64,000 nt of DNA from Halieaceae bacterium. Its GTDB lineage: Bacteria; Pseudomonadota; Gammaproteobacteria; Pseudomonadales; Halieaceae. Below the pieces are notes generated by a model. That model worked only from the letters and a program-made list of their open reading frames with translations, searched no databases and was not told where the DNA came from. The stretch covers positions 186,001-250,000 of the forward strand of contig CABYND010000001.1 in the NCBI GenBank assembly GCA_902520195.1, given 5' to 3'. The translations under genes were made by a program, and so were the position numbers. Below, piece by piece: positions 33,273-42,346 of this stretch (the stretch's first letter is position 1; each line of letters opens with the position of its first letter).

Positions 33273-34007
33273 CTATACATAACTGCCAGTCAGCGACGTC
33301 ATCAGCAGCATCCAGCCATCCACCATCACAAACAATAAAAGTTTGAAAGGTAATGAGATGATCATGGGAGACAGCATCATCATACCCATGGACATCAGTA
33401 CGCTGGCGACAACCATATCGATGATGATGAAAGGGATATAAAGCATAAATCCAATGGTGAACGCGCTCTTAAGTTCTGAAGTAATAAAAGCGGGCACGAG
33501 GACAGTCAGTGGTGTCTCCATCGGCGAGGTGATGTCCGGGTTATCTGCGATACTGACAAAAGTCTGCAGGTCCTTCTCTCGGGTTTGGCGCAACATAAAA
33601 TCCTTCATAGGGATCTGCGCCGCCTCGATCGCTGCCTCCAGCCCCATCTCGTCATTACTGTAGGGTGCGATTGCGTCGTCGTAAACCTGAGTGAATACAG
33701 GTGCCATAATAAAAATGGTGAGAAAAAGTGCGATGCCTAACAGGATTTGGTTAGGTGGAGTCTGAGCGGTACCCAATGCCTGCCTAAGCAGTGATAAGAC
33801 GATGATGATCCGCGTAAAGCTGGTCATCATCAGTAGAATTGACGGCAACAGGGTGAGTACCGTCATCAAGCCAAGTAGTTGCAACGTCACCGAATATTCG
33901 GTTTCGCCCGCCTGGCCCTGCACCGCGCTTAAAATCGGGATGGCGCCCTGTGCCGCAGCGTCGGTCGCTAACAAGGGCATCAGCAAGAGCAGCAAGAATC
34001 TGAACAT
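33273..34007 (-). CDS. fliP: Flagellar export gate protein FliP
   Basis: A 244-residue gate protein. It has a cleavable-looking N-terminus (FRFLLLLLMPLLATDAAAQ), then LLPSILLMMTSFTRIIIVLS, LRQALGTAQTPPNQILLGIA, a periplasmic loop, and the C-terminal helices with DMVVASVLMSMGMMMLSP. All family blocks are present and length is normal. Confidence 0.96.
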   Translation of the reverse strand: MFRFLLLLLMPLLATDAAAQGAIPILSAVQGQAGETEYSVTLQLLGLMTVLTLLPSILLMMTSFTRIIIVLSLLRQALGTAQTPPNQILLGIALFLTIFIMAPVFTQVYDDAIAPYSNDEMGLEAAIEAAQIPMKDFMLRQTREKDLQTFVSIADNPDITSPMETPLTVLVPAFITSELKSAFTIGFMLYIPFIIIDMVVASVLMSMGMMMLSPMIISLPFKLLLFVMVDGWMLLMTSLTGSYV

Positions 34008-34072
34008 TAGCCCCCCAAGTCGATGAGCCCAGTTCTGCTCCCGCCCCCGCGGCGGAATTGGGTCAGTCTGGC

Positions 34073-34378
34073 CTACTGAGCACCGCGACTTGCCGATTCT
34101 GGGGGCCCAAGTGCGTCGTTCCCAGTCACATCAGCAGGCCACTTTGCAATGGTATTGATATTAGCTGGAGTTGCACCAATTAAGAACCGTTCATTGTCGA
34201 CTTCTACCAATACCAGCTCGGCAGAGCGGTTCAGGCGAACACGCCCGGTAATACGGATGGGTAGCCAACTCCGGCTCGAGCCTTGCACTCGACGCAATGT
34301 CCAAAAGCTAACCGCCATTGCGGCCGCTACCACAAAAAGGGCTGTCACCCACCTGACCCAACTCAGCTCCTCAGCCAC
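34073..34378 (-). CDS. fliO: Flagellar export accessory protein FliO
   Basis: A 101-residue small membrane protein with one N-terminal helix (WVRWVTALFVVAAAMAVSFW) and a cytoplasmic part with VRLNRSAELVLVEVDNERFL then IGATPANI, the usual FliO pattern. FliO helps FliP assemble. It lies between fliN (16-base gap) and fliP (65-base gap). Confidence 0.88.
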   Translation of the reverse strand: MAEELSWVRWVTALFVVAAAMAVSFWTLRRVQGSSRSWLPIRITGRVRLNRSAELVLVEVDNERFLIGATPANINTIAKWPADVTGNDALGPPESASRGAQ

Positions 34379-34394
34379 TAGTTGCTACCGGAAC

Positions 34395-34730
34395 TCAGAG
34401 CTTCTCGACGCGGTCTTCTGAAGGCAGGATGCGAGTCAGTCTTACGCCGTAGCGGTCGTTCACCAGAACAACTTCGCCCTGAGCAACTACCGTATTGTTC
34501 ACAAGAAGATCCAGGGGCTCGCCAGCATTTCGCTCGAGCTCGATAACGCTACCCTGCTTGAGTCTTAGCAAATCGCGAATTTTCAAGCGCGTTCGGCCCA
34601 CCTCGACAGAGAGCGTAACGGGAACACTCTGGAGCACATCAGCGCTGACCATAGCGTCAAAACCCTGGCCCTCAGCATCCTCACTGAGCTGATCCAGCGA
34701 CACATCGGCAGTTTCTTCTTCTTCACTCAT
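34395..34730 (-). CDS. fliN: Flagellar C-ring switch protein FliN
   Basis: A 111-residue switch protein. An acidic N-terminus precedes the SpoA-like domain (QSVPVTLSVEVGRTRLKIRD, LLRLKQGSVIELERNAGEPL, DLLVNNTVVAQGEVVLVNDR, YGVRLTRI). Length and position after fliM are standard. Confidence 0.96.
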   Translation of the reverse strand: MSEEEETADVSLDQLSEDAEGQGFDAMVSADVLQSVPVTLSVEVGRTRLKIRDLLRLKQGSVIELERNAGEPLDLLVNNTVVAQGEVVLVNDRYGVRLTRILPSEDRVEKL

Positions 34731-34764
34731 GAATATCTCCTAACGGTGTTCGAGCCAGTGCTGA

Positions 34765-35769
34765 CTAGCTCTCTGTCAGCTCAACGGCTTGCAGCAACCG
34801 CGCTGCGGCGTAGCCGTTTGCGGTACCTATCTCGGACTCAAACAAAGGAATTTCATCCACCAATACGCGCGCCAAATCAAACTTTCTCAGATCCAATACG
34901 TCGCCGACCTGCATTTTATTAAAGTCGCCAAGCGTCATTTCGACCTCACCCAAAATCACGCGATGTTCAAGCTCGGCGTCTGAAGCCGCACCGGCCAGCT
35001 CTCGCGCCCAGACGTCATGATCGACGGACGGATCCTCAGAATCCTGAACCCGGCCCCTCAACACGTCACGAATGGGCTTCAACGTTGCAAAGGGATAAAC
35101 CACATCAATTGTGCCGCGCTCCTTCCCGGGAAGCTCCACCTCGAGGTGGCACACAATCACCAGATCGTTCTCATCGACAATTTGTACAAATTGCGGATTA
35201 ATCTCCGAGCCGACATGCTCGCATTGAATCTCCATGATGGGAGCCCAGGCTTCGTGTATGGAGGCGAAAATAACCTCAAGCATGATGTTGATAATCCGGG
35301 TTTCGGTTGGGGTGAACATCCGGCCCGGGGGTAGCCCCTCGATGCCGCGCCCAAACCCACCAAAAAAGTTATCCAGCGATGCAAAGACCACGTTAGGATC
35401 AATGACCACCATCGATGTGCCTCGCAGCCCTGACAAGCGAACCGTATTCACCGATAGCGGCGCCTGCAGGTCTTGCAGATATTCCGAGAACGGGAGTGTC
35501 TTAACCCGATCAGCAGTGATGCGCGGGCTGGTTCGCAACACCTCGAGTAACCCTAACCGCAGGTGACGTGTGAACCGCTCGGTTATCATATCCACCGCGG
35601 CCAAATTGATACCGATGGTGGTATCTTCTGTCACCAAGTTGTGGGGGCGAATTTCTGCGCTAAGAGCAGACTCAGGGTCAATCAGAGAAGCCGACTCATC
35701 ATCAAACCCCTCGTCGGAGGCCAACGCATTGAGCTCCTCTTCCGAAAGTCTGCTGCTGTCTTCAGCCAT
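34765..35769 (-). CDS. fliM: Flagellar C-ring switch protein FliM
   Basis: A 334-residue switch protein. The N-terminal CheY-binding segment reads LSEEELNAL (8-16), close to the usual LSQxEIDALL. The middle has RFTRHLRLGLLEVLRTSPRI and the GRGIEGLPPGRMFTPTETRI block. The C-terminal SpoA-like domain has GEVEMTLGDFNKMQVGDVLD. The CheY-type peptide suggests that chemotaxis genes exist elsewhere in the genome. Confidence 0.96.
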   Translation of the reverse strand: MAEDSSRLSEEELNALASDEGFDDESASLIDPESALSAEIRPHNLVTEDTTIGINLAAVDMITERFTRHLRLGLLEVLRTSPRITADRVKTLPFSEYLQDLQAPLSVNTVRLSGLRGTSMVVIDPNVVFASLDNFFGGFGRGIEGLPPGRMFTPTETRIINIMLEVIFASIHEAWAPIMEIQCEHVGSEINPQFVQIVDENDLVIVCHLEVELPGKERGTIDVVYPFATLKPIRDVLRGRVQDSEDPSVDHDVWARELAGAASDAELEHRVILGEVEMTLGDFNKMQVGDVLDLRKFDLARVLVDEIPLFESEIGTANGYAAARLLQAVELTES

Positions 35770-35796
35770 AACTCTTATCTCACCTAGTTACCGGGC

Positions 35797-36384
35797 TCAC
35801 TGAACCACAAATTCAGTGAACATAACCTCTTCCACTCCGCCAAAGTCTTCATATCTCTCAAGAACTGAGTTCACCGCTAACTTGAGTTGCTCAGCGAGAT
35901 CGGAGCGGAAATTGGGCTCGGAAATCCGGGTTTCATCTATCTTGCGCATCACGTCTAACATTTCGGATCGGATGGCAAACTCATGTTTTTCCATATTCGC
36001 AACAACACGGTCATCGTAATGGGTCATGATCGCAACCTTGACCTGCATCACCTTTCTGGAATTAACGATATTTGCGACCAGCGGGCGCTCGATCTCCATG
36101 TAGGTATTTTCAAAGCGGGTCAGTTCGGGGGAGTCAAGCGTCTCCTTGCTCGGACCCTTGGCAAGTTCTTCTGCGCGGGCTCGCGCTTCTTCAGCGTCCA
36201 TTTCCAGCTGCTGAACTGTCTCTTCGATCCGCTCGGCTGAGTCAGGATCGAAATATCCTACAAAATACATAGTCGCCAGTATCGTAATGGCCAAGGCGAC
36301 AATCACACCCACGCCAATCAGGATATAGGACAGGATAGACGACTTTTTTCCGCCTTCACCCGCTTCTAATTCTTCGTCAGCCAT
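35797..36384 (-). CDS. fliL: Basal-body-associated protein FliL
   Basis: A 195-residue single-pass protein. The membrane helix (ILIGVGVIVALAITILATMY) follows a short cytoplasmic N-terminus. The periplasmic part includes a Glu/Ala-rich coil (VQQLEMDAEEARARAEELAK) ahead of the stomatin-like FliL domain ending in DFGGVEEVMFTEFVVQ. FliL rings support the stator. It is slightly longer than enteric FliL because of the coil. Confidence 0.92.
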   Translation of the reverse strand: MADEELEAGEGGKKSSILSYILIGVGVIVALAITILATMYFVGYFDPDSAERIEETVQQLEMDAEEARARAEELAKGPSKETLDSPELTRFENTYMEIERPLVANIVNSRKVMQVKVAIMTHYDDRVVANMEKHEFAIRSEMLDVMRKIDETRISEPNFRSDLAEQLKLAVNSVLERYEDFGGVEEVMFTEFVVQ

Positions 36385-36420
36385 GATGCTTATCCATCCT
36401 TATTCGGGGCACGGTTCCCA

Positions 36421-38673
36421 TTATGCCCAAAAATCGATCGAATCCAGATCCAGTCCCAGTTCTAGGTCCTCGGATACGGTCTCCATCCCGGCGTCTGCCA
36501 GACTCATCTCGTCCTGAATCTGGGCACCGGCACTATTGGCGCTCGCCTCACGGCCCTGAGATTGACCCTGCTGCGTGTCTGCTCCTACCTGCAATTGCGC
36601 CAGATTGACGCCACTTTGCTGCAACGCATCACGAAGTCTCGGGAGAGAGTCACCCAGGAGTTCTCTGGTCACTGCGTTGCTGGTGTTAATTTGTGCATCG
36701 AGGCGGCCGTCGCGCATTTCCATCACCACATCAATGGCGCCAAGCTCCCTTGGGTGAACATTGAAAGTCAGACGATAATGGCCCGCCGCGATGTTAGCCG
36801 CCAAGCGTTGGCCCAGCGCCGCAGAAAGCTGCCGTCCAGCGAGCTCGCGGGCTGCAAGGTTCTGGTTTGGCGTAAATTGATTTAATCGAGCCGCATCGGA
36901 GAGCGCTGATCGATCGGATCCAGTAAGAGCCTGTCTGAAAGCGAGGTCCCCCTGACCCGCAACACGCGCTGCGGCCGCATCAAACACTTCTCCCTGCACC
37001 AAACCCGCGAAAGGCGTAGGTTGGGTGGCTGGGCTTACTGCTGGCCTATATGAAGTACCGGCCAGTCGCGCAAGCTCGAGGCTACGCGCGCTCACCAGGT
37101 CGCGCAGTGCCATAACGGGATCGGCCTTAGCATTCTTCACCGCCTCAGTGGCAACTGTAGCGTCTGTCTTGGTGGCCTCTACCTTGCCATCTGTCGTCAC
37201 GTTCACGCCACGCAGCGCGAATCGGTCTAATGTCGCAAATTGCGCCAGCACAGGCGCCTCACTGACAGGCTGAGTCGAAGGTGCCATTACCTGAGCCAGC
37301 ACACTGGCGAGGTTCTGGGGTGCCGGCTGAGCAGCATCGGATTGAGCGCCTGCAAGGGCCAAGGTGATGGGTTGCGGCTTCGACACCACACTGGCGCGCA
37401 GCGCGCTGATTTCTGCCTCAGAAGTGCCTCCCACCATTGCGGGGATAGCCGCCAAGGTGGCTGTCGTGCTGGCAGGTCCTTGCTGTGCCACTGCAGCTGC
37501 CGGAGATCGCAGCGGATTCTCCGTAAATGTCTGTATGGCCTTGGTGAGCTCAGGCGCTATCTGCGCTGACAGCTGTTGCACGGAGCGCTCCGCACTTTGT
37601 GTGTCTGTGAACCATTGAGCCACTGCAGGCGCCACTCGCCGGGCAACGTCGCGAGCCCATTGTTCAGAGACTAAGTTGCCTGTCGATATCGAGGATTGTG
37701 CTACCCACTTGGCGACCGCAGACTCAAGCTCCGCGGTCAAGCGGGGTGTTAGCAACCCAGTGCTCTCGCTTGTTAACGTCAAGTCAGTGATAGCTGGATT
37801 GGCCCCGGCCACACTGGCACCAAGCTGAGAATCGCTGATAGTCGCCGTAATCAGCTGCGTAATTCGATTAGACAGCTCTGCAACAGCGCCCTCAGTGTTA
37901 GGGGTTTCACCTTGAGCCACGACGTCGACTCGGCCGTCAGCAACCCACTGTGCCACTGCGGGAGTGACCACCTCCCCGATACGAGTAAGTAGATCAGTAT
38001 CTTCTTTGAGCGGGTCAGCGCCCACCGCTGAACCTTCTGCAGTCACCTGAGCAAGTATGGGTGCGATGAGCTGATTTAAGCTCTCGACATCGACCTCCAG
38101 AAGACGCGCGGGATCTATGTCAGAGGAAATTTGGGAAGCAGCCATTGAACCCGGCACTAGTGAAGAGGCCTCACTGGTAGAAGCTGACTGCGCTTGATTT
38201 GTCGCCAGCCAGGCGGCAATCGCGGTAGCAACCGCATCAGCCAGGCTGCGCCCCTCCACTGAGGGATCCATCAACGCCTGATTATTCACCGGAAAGAGCT
38301 GCGCCAAGACATCTGGAGACAGGCCTGCCTGCTCCGCATACTTCATCACGGCGAGCCGCTCGGCAGGCTCCCCCACTACACGCAAGTCAAAGTCTGGTAA
38401 AGGTGTCGTCGAAACCCGCTCGGCGGCAGGTATCGACGCCACAGAAGCGGCAACCGGCGGCTCAGCAGGCTTTCCAGACGGCGCGCTAGCGGCGGATGCC
38501 GCCGGCAACCCCTTGCCGCCTTTTTCAGCAGCCTGCGCCTGCTCAGATGCCACCAAAGCGCGCTTAAATGCCGCGCCGGCTTCGTTATTAGCGGCCAAAG
38601 ATCCACTGTAAGCCTTTGATTTATTAAGGCTTCCTAGCAGTTTGGCTATATCTGTCTCGATCTGGGAGTCCAC
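36421..38673 (-). CDS. fliK: Flagellar hook-length control protein FliK, long form
   Basis: A 750-residue export ruler, long for FliK (enteric about 400). The first 550 residues are Ala/Thr/Pro/Gln-rich with several similar AVAQWVADGR- and IAAWLATNQ-like units, so the ruler part may have grown by repeats. The C-terminal Flg_hook domain is at about 615-700 (LTFNVHPRELGAIDVVMEMR, then DGRLDAQINTSN). It lies between fliJ and fliL in standard order and probably sets the length of the enlarged hook. Confidence 0.92.
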   Translation of the reverse strand: MDSQIETDIAKLLGSLNKSKAYSGSLAANNEAGAAFKRALVASEQAQAAEKGGKGLPAASAASAPSGKPAEPPVAASVASIPAAERVSTTPLPDFDLRVVGEPAERLAVMKYAEQAGLSPDVLAQLFPVNNQALMDPSVEGRSLADAVATAIAAWLATNQAQSASTSEASSLVPGSMAASQISSDIDPARLLEVDVESLNQLIAPILAQVTAEGSAVGADPLKEDTDLLTRIGEVVTPAVAQWVADGRVDVVAQGETPNTEGAVAELSNRITQLITATISDSQLGASVAGANPAITDLTLTSESTGLLTPRLTAELESAVAKWVAQSSISTGNLVSEQWARDVARRVAPAVAQWFTDTQSAERSVQQLSAQIAPELTKAIQTFTENPLRSPAAAVAQQGPASTTATLAAIPAMVGGTSEAEISALRASVVSKPQPITLALAGAQSDAAQPAPQNLASVLAQVMAPSTQPVSEAPVLAQFATLDRFALRGVNVTTDGKVEATKTDATVATEAVKNAKADPVMALRDLVSARSLELARLAGTSYRPAVSPATQPTPFAGLVQGEVFDAAAARVAGQGDLAFRQALTGSDRSALSDAARLNQFTPNQNLAARELAGRQLSAALGQRLAANIAAGHYRLTFNVHPRELGAIDVVMEMRDGRLDAQINTSNAVTRELLGDSLPRLRDALQQSGVNLAQLQVGADTQQGQSQGREASANSAGAQIQDEMSLADAGMETVSEDLELGLDLDSIDFWA

Positions 38674-38676
38674 TAT

Positions 38677-39156
38677 TCAATCGCTTGTCACATTGTCCAC
38701 TGCTAGTGGTTTATGCAAGTCGCGTGCCAAGTCCGACCGAGCGTAACTCTGCACAGCCCATTCGTCGAGGGCATCGATCTCCTGACGCTCAAGATGGATT
38801 CGACGGGCGTTTAGCGTTTGCTGCTGAAGGTGCTCATATTTTTGCAAAACTCGAGCCGTGCGCTGGTTTTGCGCCTGCACGCGACCAATGAGTTCCCTGA
38901 TCTCAATGAGCTGTCCCTCGCAGTTGTTGCGCAATATATCGAGGTCTGCGAGGAAGGACTTCATAACGCGCCAGTCGTCAATCTCCCGAAGCGTGTTGGT
39001 GTGAAGCTGGCGTCGAAAGTGGGTCTGGCGCTCGGCTACTTTGTCCCGGTTGGACTCAGTTTCCTTGAGATGGCGTCTCAGCTCTGTCAGTCGCCCCAAT
39101 TCCTGCTGGTTTTGTCGCTGGTATTTCAGCACCAGGGGGTCCCACTTAGTGGCCAT
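38677..39156 (-). CDS. fliJ: Flagellar export stalk protein FliJ
   Basis: A 159-residue helical protein from ATG 39156, with an AGGT ribosome site; it overlaps the fliI stop by 11 bases. The frame continues 23 codons upstream into fliI but that start is unlikely. It is an almost pure coiled coil (LGRLTELRRHLKETESNRDK, QTLNARRIHLERQEIDALDE) as expected for the central stalk of the FliI ATPase. Identification depends on context as much as on sequence. Confidence 0.88.
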   Translation of the reverse strand: MATKWDPLVLKYQRQNQQELGRLTELRRHLKETESNRDKVAERQTHFRRQLHTNTLREIDDWRVMKSFLADLDILRNNCEGQLIEIRELIGRVQAQNQRTARVLQKYEHLQQQTLNARRIHLERQEIDALDEWAVQSYARSDLARDLHKPLAVDNVTSD

Positions 39157-40501
39157 GCTGACCTCGCGCGATAATTTGCGCCATGGCGGCAGTTGCCTGC
39201 TCCATAGAGCATGCCTCGGTCGCACCCTGACGGAGAAACTCCAGCATCATGGGCCTGATCGCAATGGCTTTATCGAGCTCCAGGTCAGTGCCCTGCTCAT
39301 AAGCCCCCACCATAATCAGATCCCTGTTTGACTCATACACTGACCACAACCGCCGAAATTCGGTCGCCATCTTGATTTCGTGCGCACCGAGCACCTTGGA
39401 CGCCAATCTGGATATCGAGCCGCGCAAATTAATCGCGGGATAGAGCCCGGTATCAGCCAGTTCTCTGGATAACATAATCTGTCCGTCGAGCGAGGCCCGG
39501 GCCACCTCAACGATGGGATCCATGCCCTCATCGTGCTCGGAGAGCACGGTGTACACGCTGGTGATCGTGCCTGCGCCATCACCGGGACCGCCACGCTCCA
39601 CCAGCTTTGGCAAATCACTGAAGACCGACGGCGGGTAGCCCTTGTTCGTAGGCGGCTCACCGGTGGCCAGACCAATCTCCCGTTGGGCATGCGCAATGCG
39701 GGTGAGACTGTCGCACAGTAGCAACACATCCTTTCCCTGATCGCGGAAATATTCCGCCACCAAGTGCGCCACTTCAGCCGCCTGACGTCTCATGACGGAT
39801 GCACAGTCAGAGGTCGCCAGAATCACCACAGACTTGCGCAAACCCTCGGGCCCGAGGCTCTCAGCAAGGAACTCGCCGGCCTCTCGGCCGCGCTCGCCGA
39901 TGAGCGCCAGCACCACAACATCAGCAACTGTGTGACGGGTCATCATACCCAGCAACGTACTCTTACCTACGCCAGAGCCGGCTATCAAGCCGACTCGTTG
40001 ACCCTTGGCGAGCGTCAAAACACCATTGATCGCGCGCACGCCCACATCCATTGGCGTCGATACCGGTTGGCGATGCAGCGCCGGGATGCTCCGACCATAA
40101 AAATTGGATACGAATCGCGGATGTATGAGTGGCTTGTCGTCCAGCGGATTACCCAGAGGGTCAATTACCCTGCCTAGTAAATGTGCGCCGACTGGCAGAC
40201 CCACACGAGGATTGACCAAGCGAATTCGGCTCTCCCGCGAGACCCCCACGGTCTCTGAAAAAGGGATCAACTTGAGCGTCTGGTCAGAGAAAGCCACCAC
40301 CTCGGCGGGTACGTTGGGTGTCTCGGGGTCAGCCGTCTCGATTTCGCACATGGCGCCCAGAGGTGCCTGAAGGCCATCGCACTCCACAACATGACCCGAG
40401 ACATGCCTGATCTTGGCCCATGTCCAAGCATCAGGCGCAGCCAACTGGGGCCAGCCTCGGTCAGGCCGCGGCTGCTCAGTAGTGCGTGGGCTCGGGTTCA
40501 T
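39146..40501 (-). CDS. fliI: Flagellum-specific ATPase FliI
   Basis: A 451-residue ATPase of the F1-beta/type III secretion family. It has the Walker A motif AGSGVGKST (GLIAGSGVGKSTLLGMMTRH), ALIGERGREAGEFLAESLG, and the Walker B region DVLLLCDSLTRIAHAQREIG. Length is normal. The stop overlaps the fliJ start and the start overlaps fliH by 4 bases. Confidence 0.96.
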   Translation of the reverse strand: MNPSPRTTEQPRPDRGWPQLAAPDAWTWAKIRHVSGHVVECDGLQAPLGAMCEIETADPETPNVPAEVVAFSDQTLKLIPFSETVGVSRESRIRLVNPRVGLPVGAHLLGRVIDPLGNPLDDKPLIHPRFVSNFYGRSIPALHRQPVSTPMDVGVRAINGVLTLAKGQRVGLIAGSGVGKSTLLGMMTRHTVADVVVLALIGERGREAGEFLAESLGPEGLRKSVVILATSDCASVMRRQAAEVAHLVAEYFRDQGKDVLLLCDSLTRIAHAQREIGLATGEPPTNKGYPPSVFSDLPKLVERGGPGDGAGTITSVYTVLSEHDEGMDPIVEVARASLDGQIMLSRELADTGLYPAINLRGSISRLASKVLGAHEIKMATEFRRLWSVYESNRDLIMVGAYEQGTDLELDKAIAIRPMMLEFLRQGATEACSMEQATAAMAQIIARGQHGH

Positions 40502-41280
40502 GAATCCAGTAGCGAATCAGGGAACTGCGCTACCAGTTGCTCACGCAACTGATCAAATTCGCACTCAAGCAGTCGATCAATGACCAGATGGTCGTACTGA
40601 ACAGAGATATCACCATCATTCAGATCCGGATCGACCGTTACAGAAACGGATCGGTCAGCCAACATTTCGGAGAGCTGCTCCTCGGGCAGCACTGCTGCCA
40701 TCGCAGCGGACACCTTGATTTCCACCGGGACGCCGTCAGGAAATTCAATGTGCTCCAACGCGGTATTGAGATAAGCGCGGAATGCCTGCTCATCGACTTT
40801 GAGCGACTGCAAACAAACGGTTTTGGCGATGTCGAGTGACAGATCTGTTACCACAGGCCAGATTCTGGGGAGTGCGTCCATCTGAGTCTGAATCGCCTCA
40901 AAGAAGCGCTCGGCCAGCGCTTCCCGCTGCTGACTCTCCAAGTTGGATTGCCTGATGCCCTCTGCGACGCCCTCCTGAAACTTAGCTTCGAGCAGTTGGT
41001 CAATATCGATTTCTTGCTCTTCTCCCGCCTCTGCCTCATCGATAGCCGCCACATCAGCAGCATCCGACGCGGACCCCTCTGCCGGCTCGAGATCGCTCTC
41101 CTCTTCATCGGTATCGTTCTCTGTGCTGATCTGCTGCCAATGTGCTTCCTCAAAGCCCATCGGGCGCGCAGAGAGGTCCCCGGCAGCTGAGGCTTCACTG
41201 AAGGCTTTGGCGCGCCGATCAGCAGCGAGGAGTTCATTTAGCTCCCACACGACAGTGTCAGTGGCTTTAGACAAAGTCAT
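40498..41280 (-). CDS. fliH: Flagellar export ATPase regulator FliH
   Basis: A 260-residue protein from ATG 41280, overlapping fliG by 14 bases; the longer frame to 41463 lies inside fliG. The N-terminal half is acidic and low in complexity (DEEESDLEPAEG). The second half has AKFQEGVAEGIRQSNLESQQR and the conserved C-terminal domain (VPVEIKVSAAMAAVLPEEQL, VTVDPDLNDGDISVQYDHLV). FliH binds and restrains FliI and anchors it to the C-ring. Confidence 0.92.
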   Translation of the reverse strand: MTLSKATDTVVWELNELLAADRRAKAFSEASAAGDLSARPMGFEEAHWQQISTENDTDEEESDLEPAEGSASDAADVAAIDEAEAGEEQEIDIDQLLEAKFQEGVAEGIRQSNLESQQREALAERFFEAIQTQMDALPRIWPVVTDLSLDIAKTVCLQSLKVDEQAFRAYLNTALEHIEFPDGVPVEIKVSAAMAAVLPEEQLSEMLADRSVSVTVDPDLNDGDISVQYDHLVIDRLLECEFDQLREQLVAQFPDSLLDS

Positions 41281-42334
41281 CTCCACGACCCGCAAGTACC
41301 AGTTCGCCGGCATCAGACAGCTTTCTTGCAATACGCATGATATTTTTCTGAGCGTCCTCAACATCAGAGATACGCATCGGGCCCTTCGACTCCATATCAT
41401 CAATGAACATGGCCTTAGCCCGTTGCGACATGTTGTCAAAGAATTTGTCGCGGGTCTCTTCACTGGCGCCCTTCAACGCGACCATTAGCAAATCAGATTC
41501 GATGTTGCGCATCATTACCTGAATGGCGCGGTTGTCGACCATCGACAGGTTCTCAAAAGTGAACATGTTGTCTTGAATCTGAAGCGTCAGGTCCTCGTCC
41601 AGCTGGGTCAGAGACTTCATCACAGAAGTTTCAAGATCGACTTTGACAAAGTTCATGATCTTTGCGGCTGTCTTAACGCCACCAAAGCTCGACGATTGCG
41701 CGGAGGAGTTACTGGAGAACTGCTCAGACATGATGCGCTCCAGCTCTTCCATAGCGGATGGCTGAACGGTCTCAAGACTGGCCACACGCTGCATGACCTC
41801 ACCACGATTCTCTGGCGGTAAAAAACTCAACACGTCGGCGGCGACGTCGTATTCCAACACCGAGAGAATGATGGCAATCACCTGCGGGTGCTCGTTGATA
41901 ATCATGTCCGAAATCGCACGGGCATCCATCCAACGCAGAATCTCCAAACCCTTGGTTGATCCACCAGGCAGAATGCGGCTCAAGACCGTGCTGGCCTTGT
42001 CGTCACCTAGCGCACGCTTCAAAACGGATTCGACATAGTCTGTCGTGCCAAGACCCAGGTTCGTCTGTTGCTTGATAGTGCCAACGAAATCATCGAGCAC
42101 CGCGCTCACGGTTTCCTGTGAGAGATCAACGACACCCACCATCGCCGAACCCAGAGCCTGCACCTCACGAGGGTTCATGTAACGAATGATATCCGACGCC
42201 TGCGTCTCCCCCATAAGCAGCATAATGACCGCCGCTCGCTCAGTGGTTGTCATGGTCTCCAGCTCTTCACGAACGAAGTCCGGGAGCTCCGTTTCGCCAT
42301 CTCCTTGCGGAATGTTTGTTGCTGCCTCTGCCAT
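41267..42334 (-). CDS. fliG: Flagellar rotor/switch protein FliG
   Basis: A 355-residue rotor protein. The N-terminal domain has TTTERAAVIMLLMGETQASD and the middle has the EHPQ motif in INEHPQVIAIILSVL. The C-terminal torque helix includes DNRAIQVMMRNIESDLLMVA and ALKGASEETRDKFFDNMSQR. Length is normal and the C-terminus ends AGRGDDFV, as in gammaproteobacterial FliG proteins. Confidence 0.96.
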   Translation of the reverse strand: MAEAATNIPQGDGETELPDFVREELETMTTTERAAVIMLLMGETQASDIIRYMNPREVQALGSAMVGVVDLSQETVSAVLDDFVGTIKQQTNLGLGTTDYVESVLKRALGDDKASTVLSRILPGGSTKGLEILRWMDARAISDMIINEHPQVIAIILSVLEYDVAADVLSFLPPENRGEVMQRVASLETVQPSAMEELERIMSEQFSSNSSAQSSSFGGVKTAAKIMNFVKVDLETSVMKSLTQLDEDLTLQIQDNMFTFENLSMVDNRAIQVMMRNIESDLLMVALKGASEETRDKFFDNMSQRAKAMFIDDMESKGPMRISDVEDAQKNIMRIARKLSDAGELVLAGRGDDFV

Positions 42335-42346
42335 CTTCCAGCTCCC

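Noticed and set aside
41280-41463. Upstream extensions of fliH, fliJ, fliR and flhB
   Set aside because: Each extension lies inside the preceding gene, and each gene has an overlapping ATG with a family-typical start.
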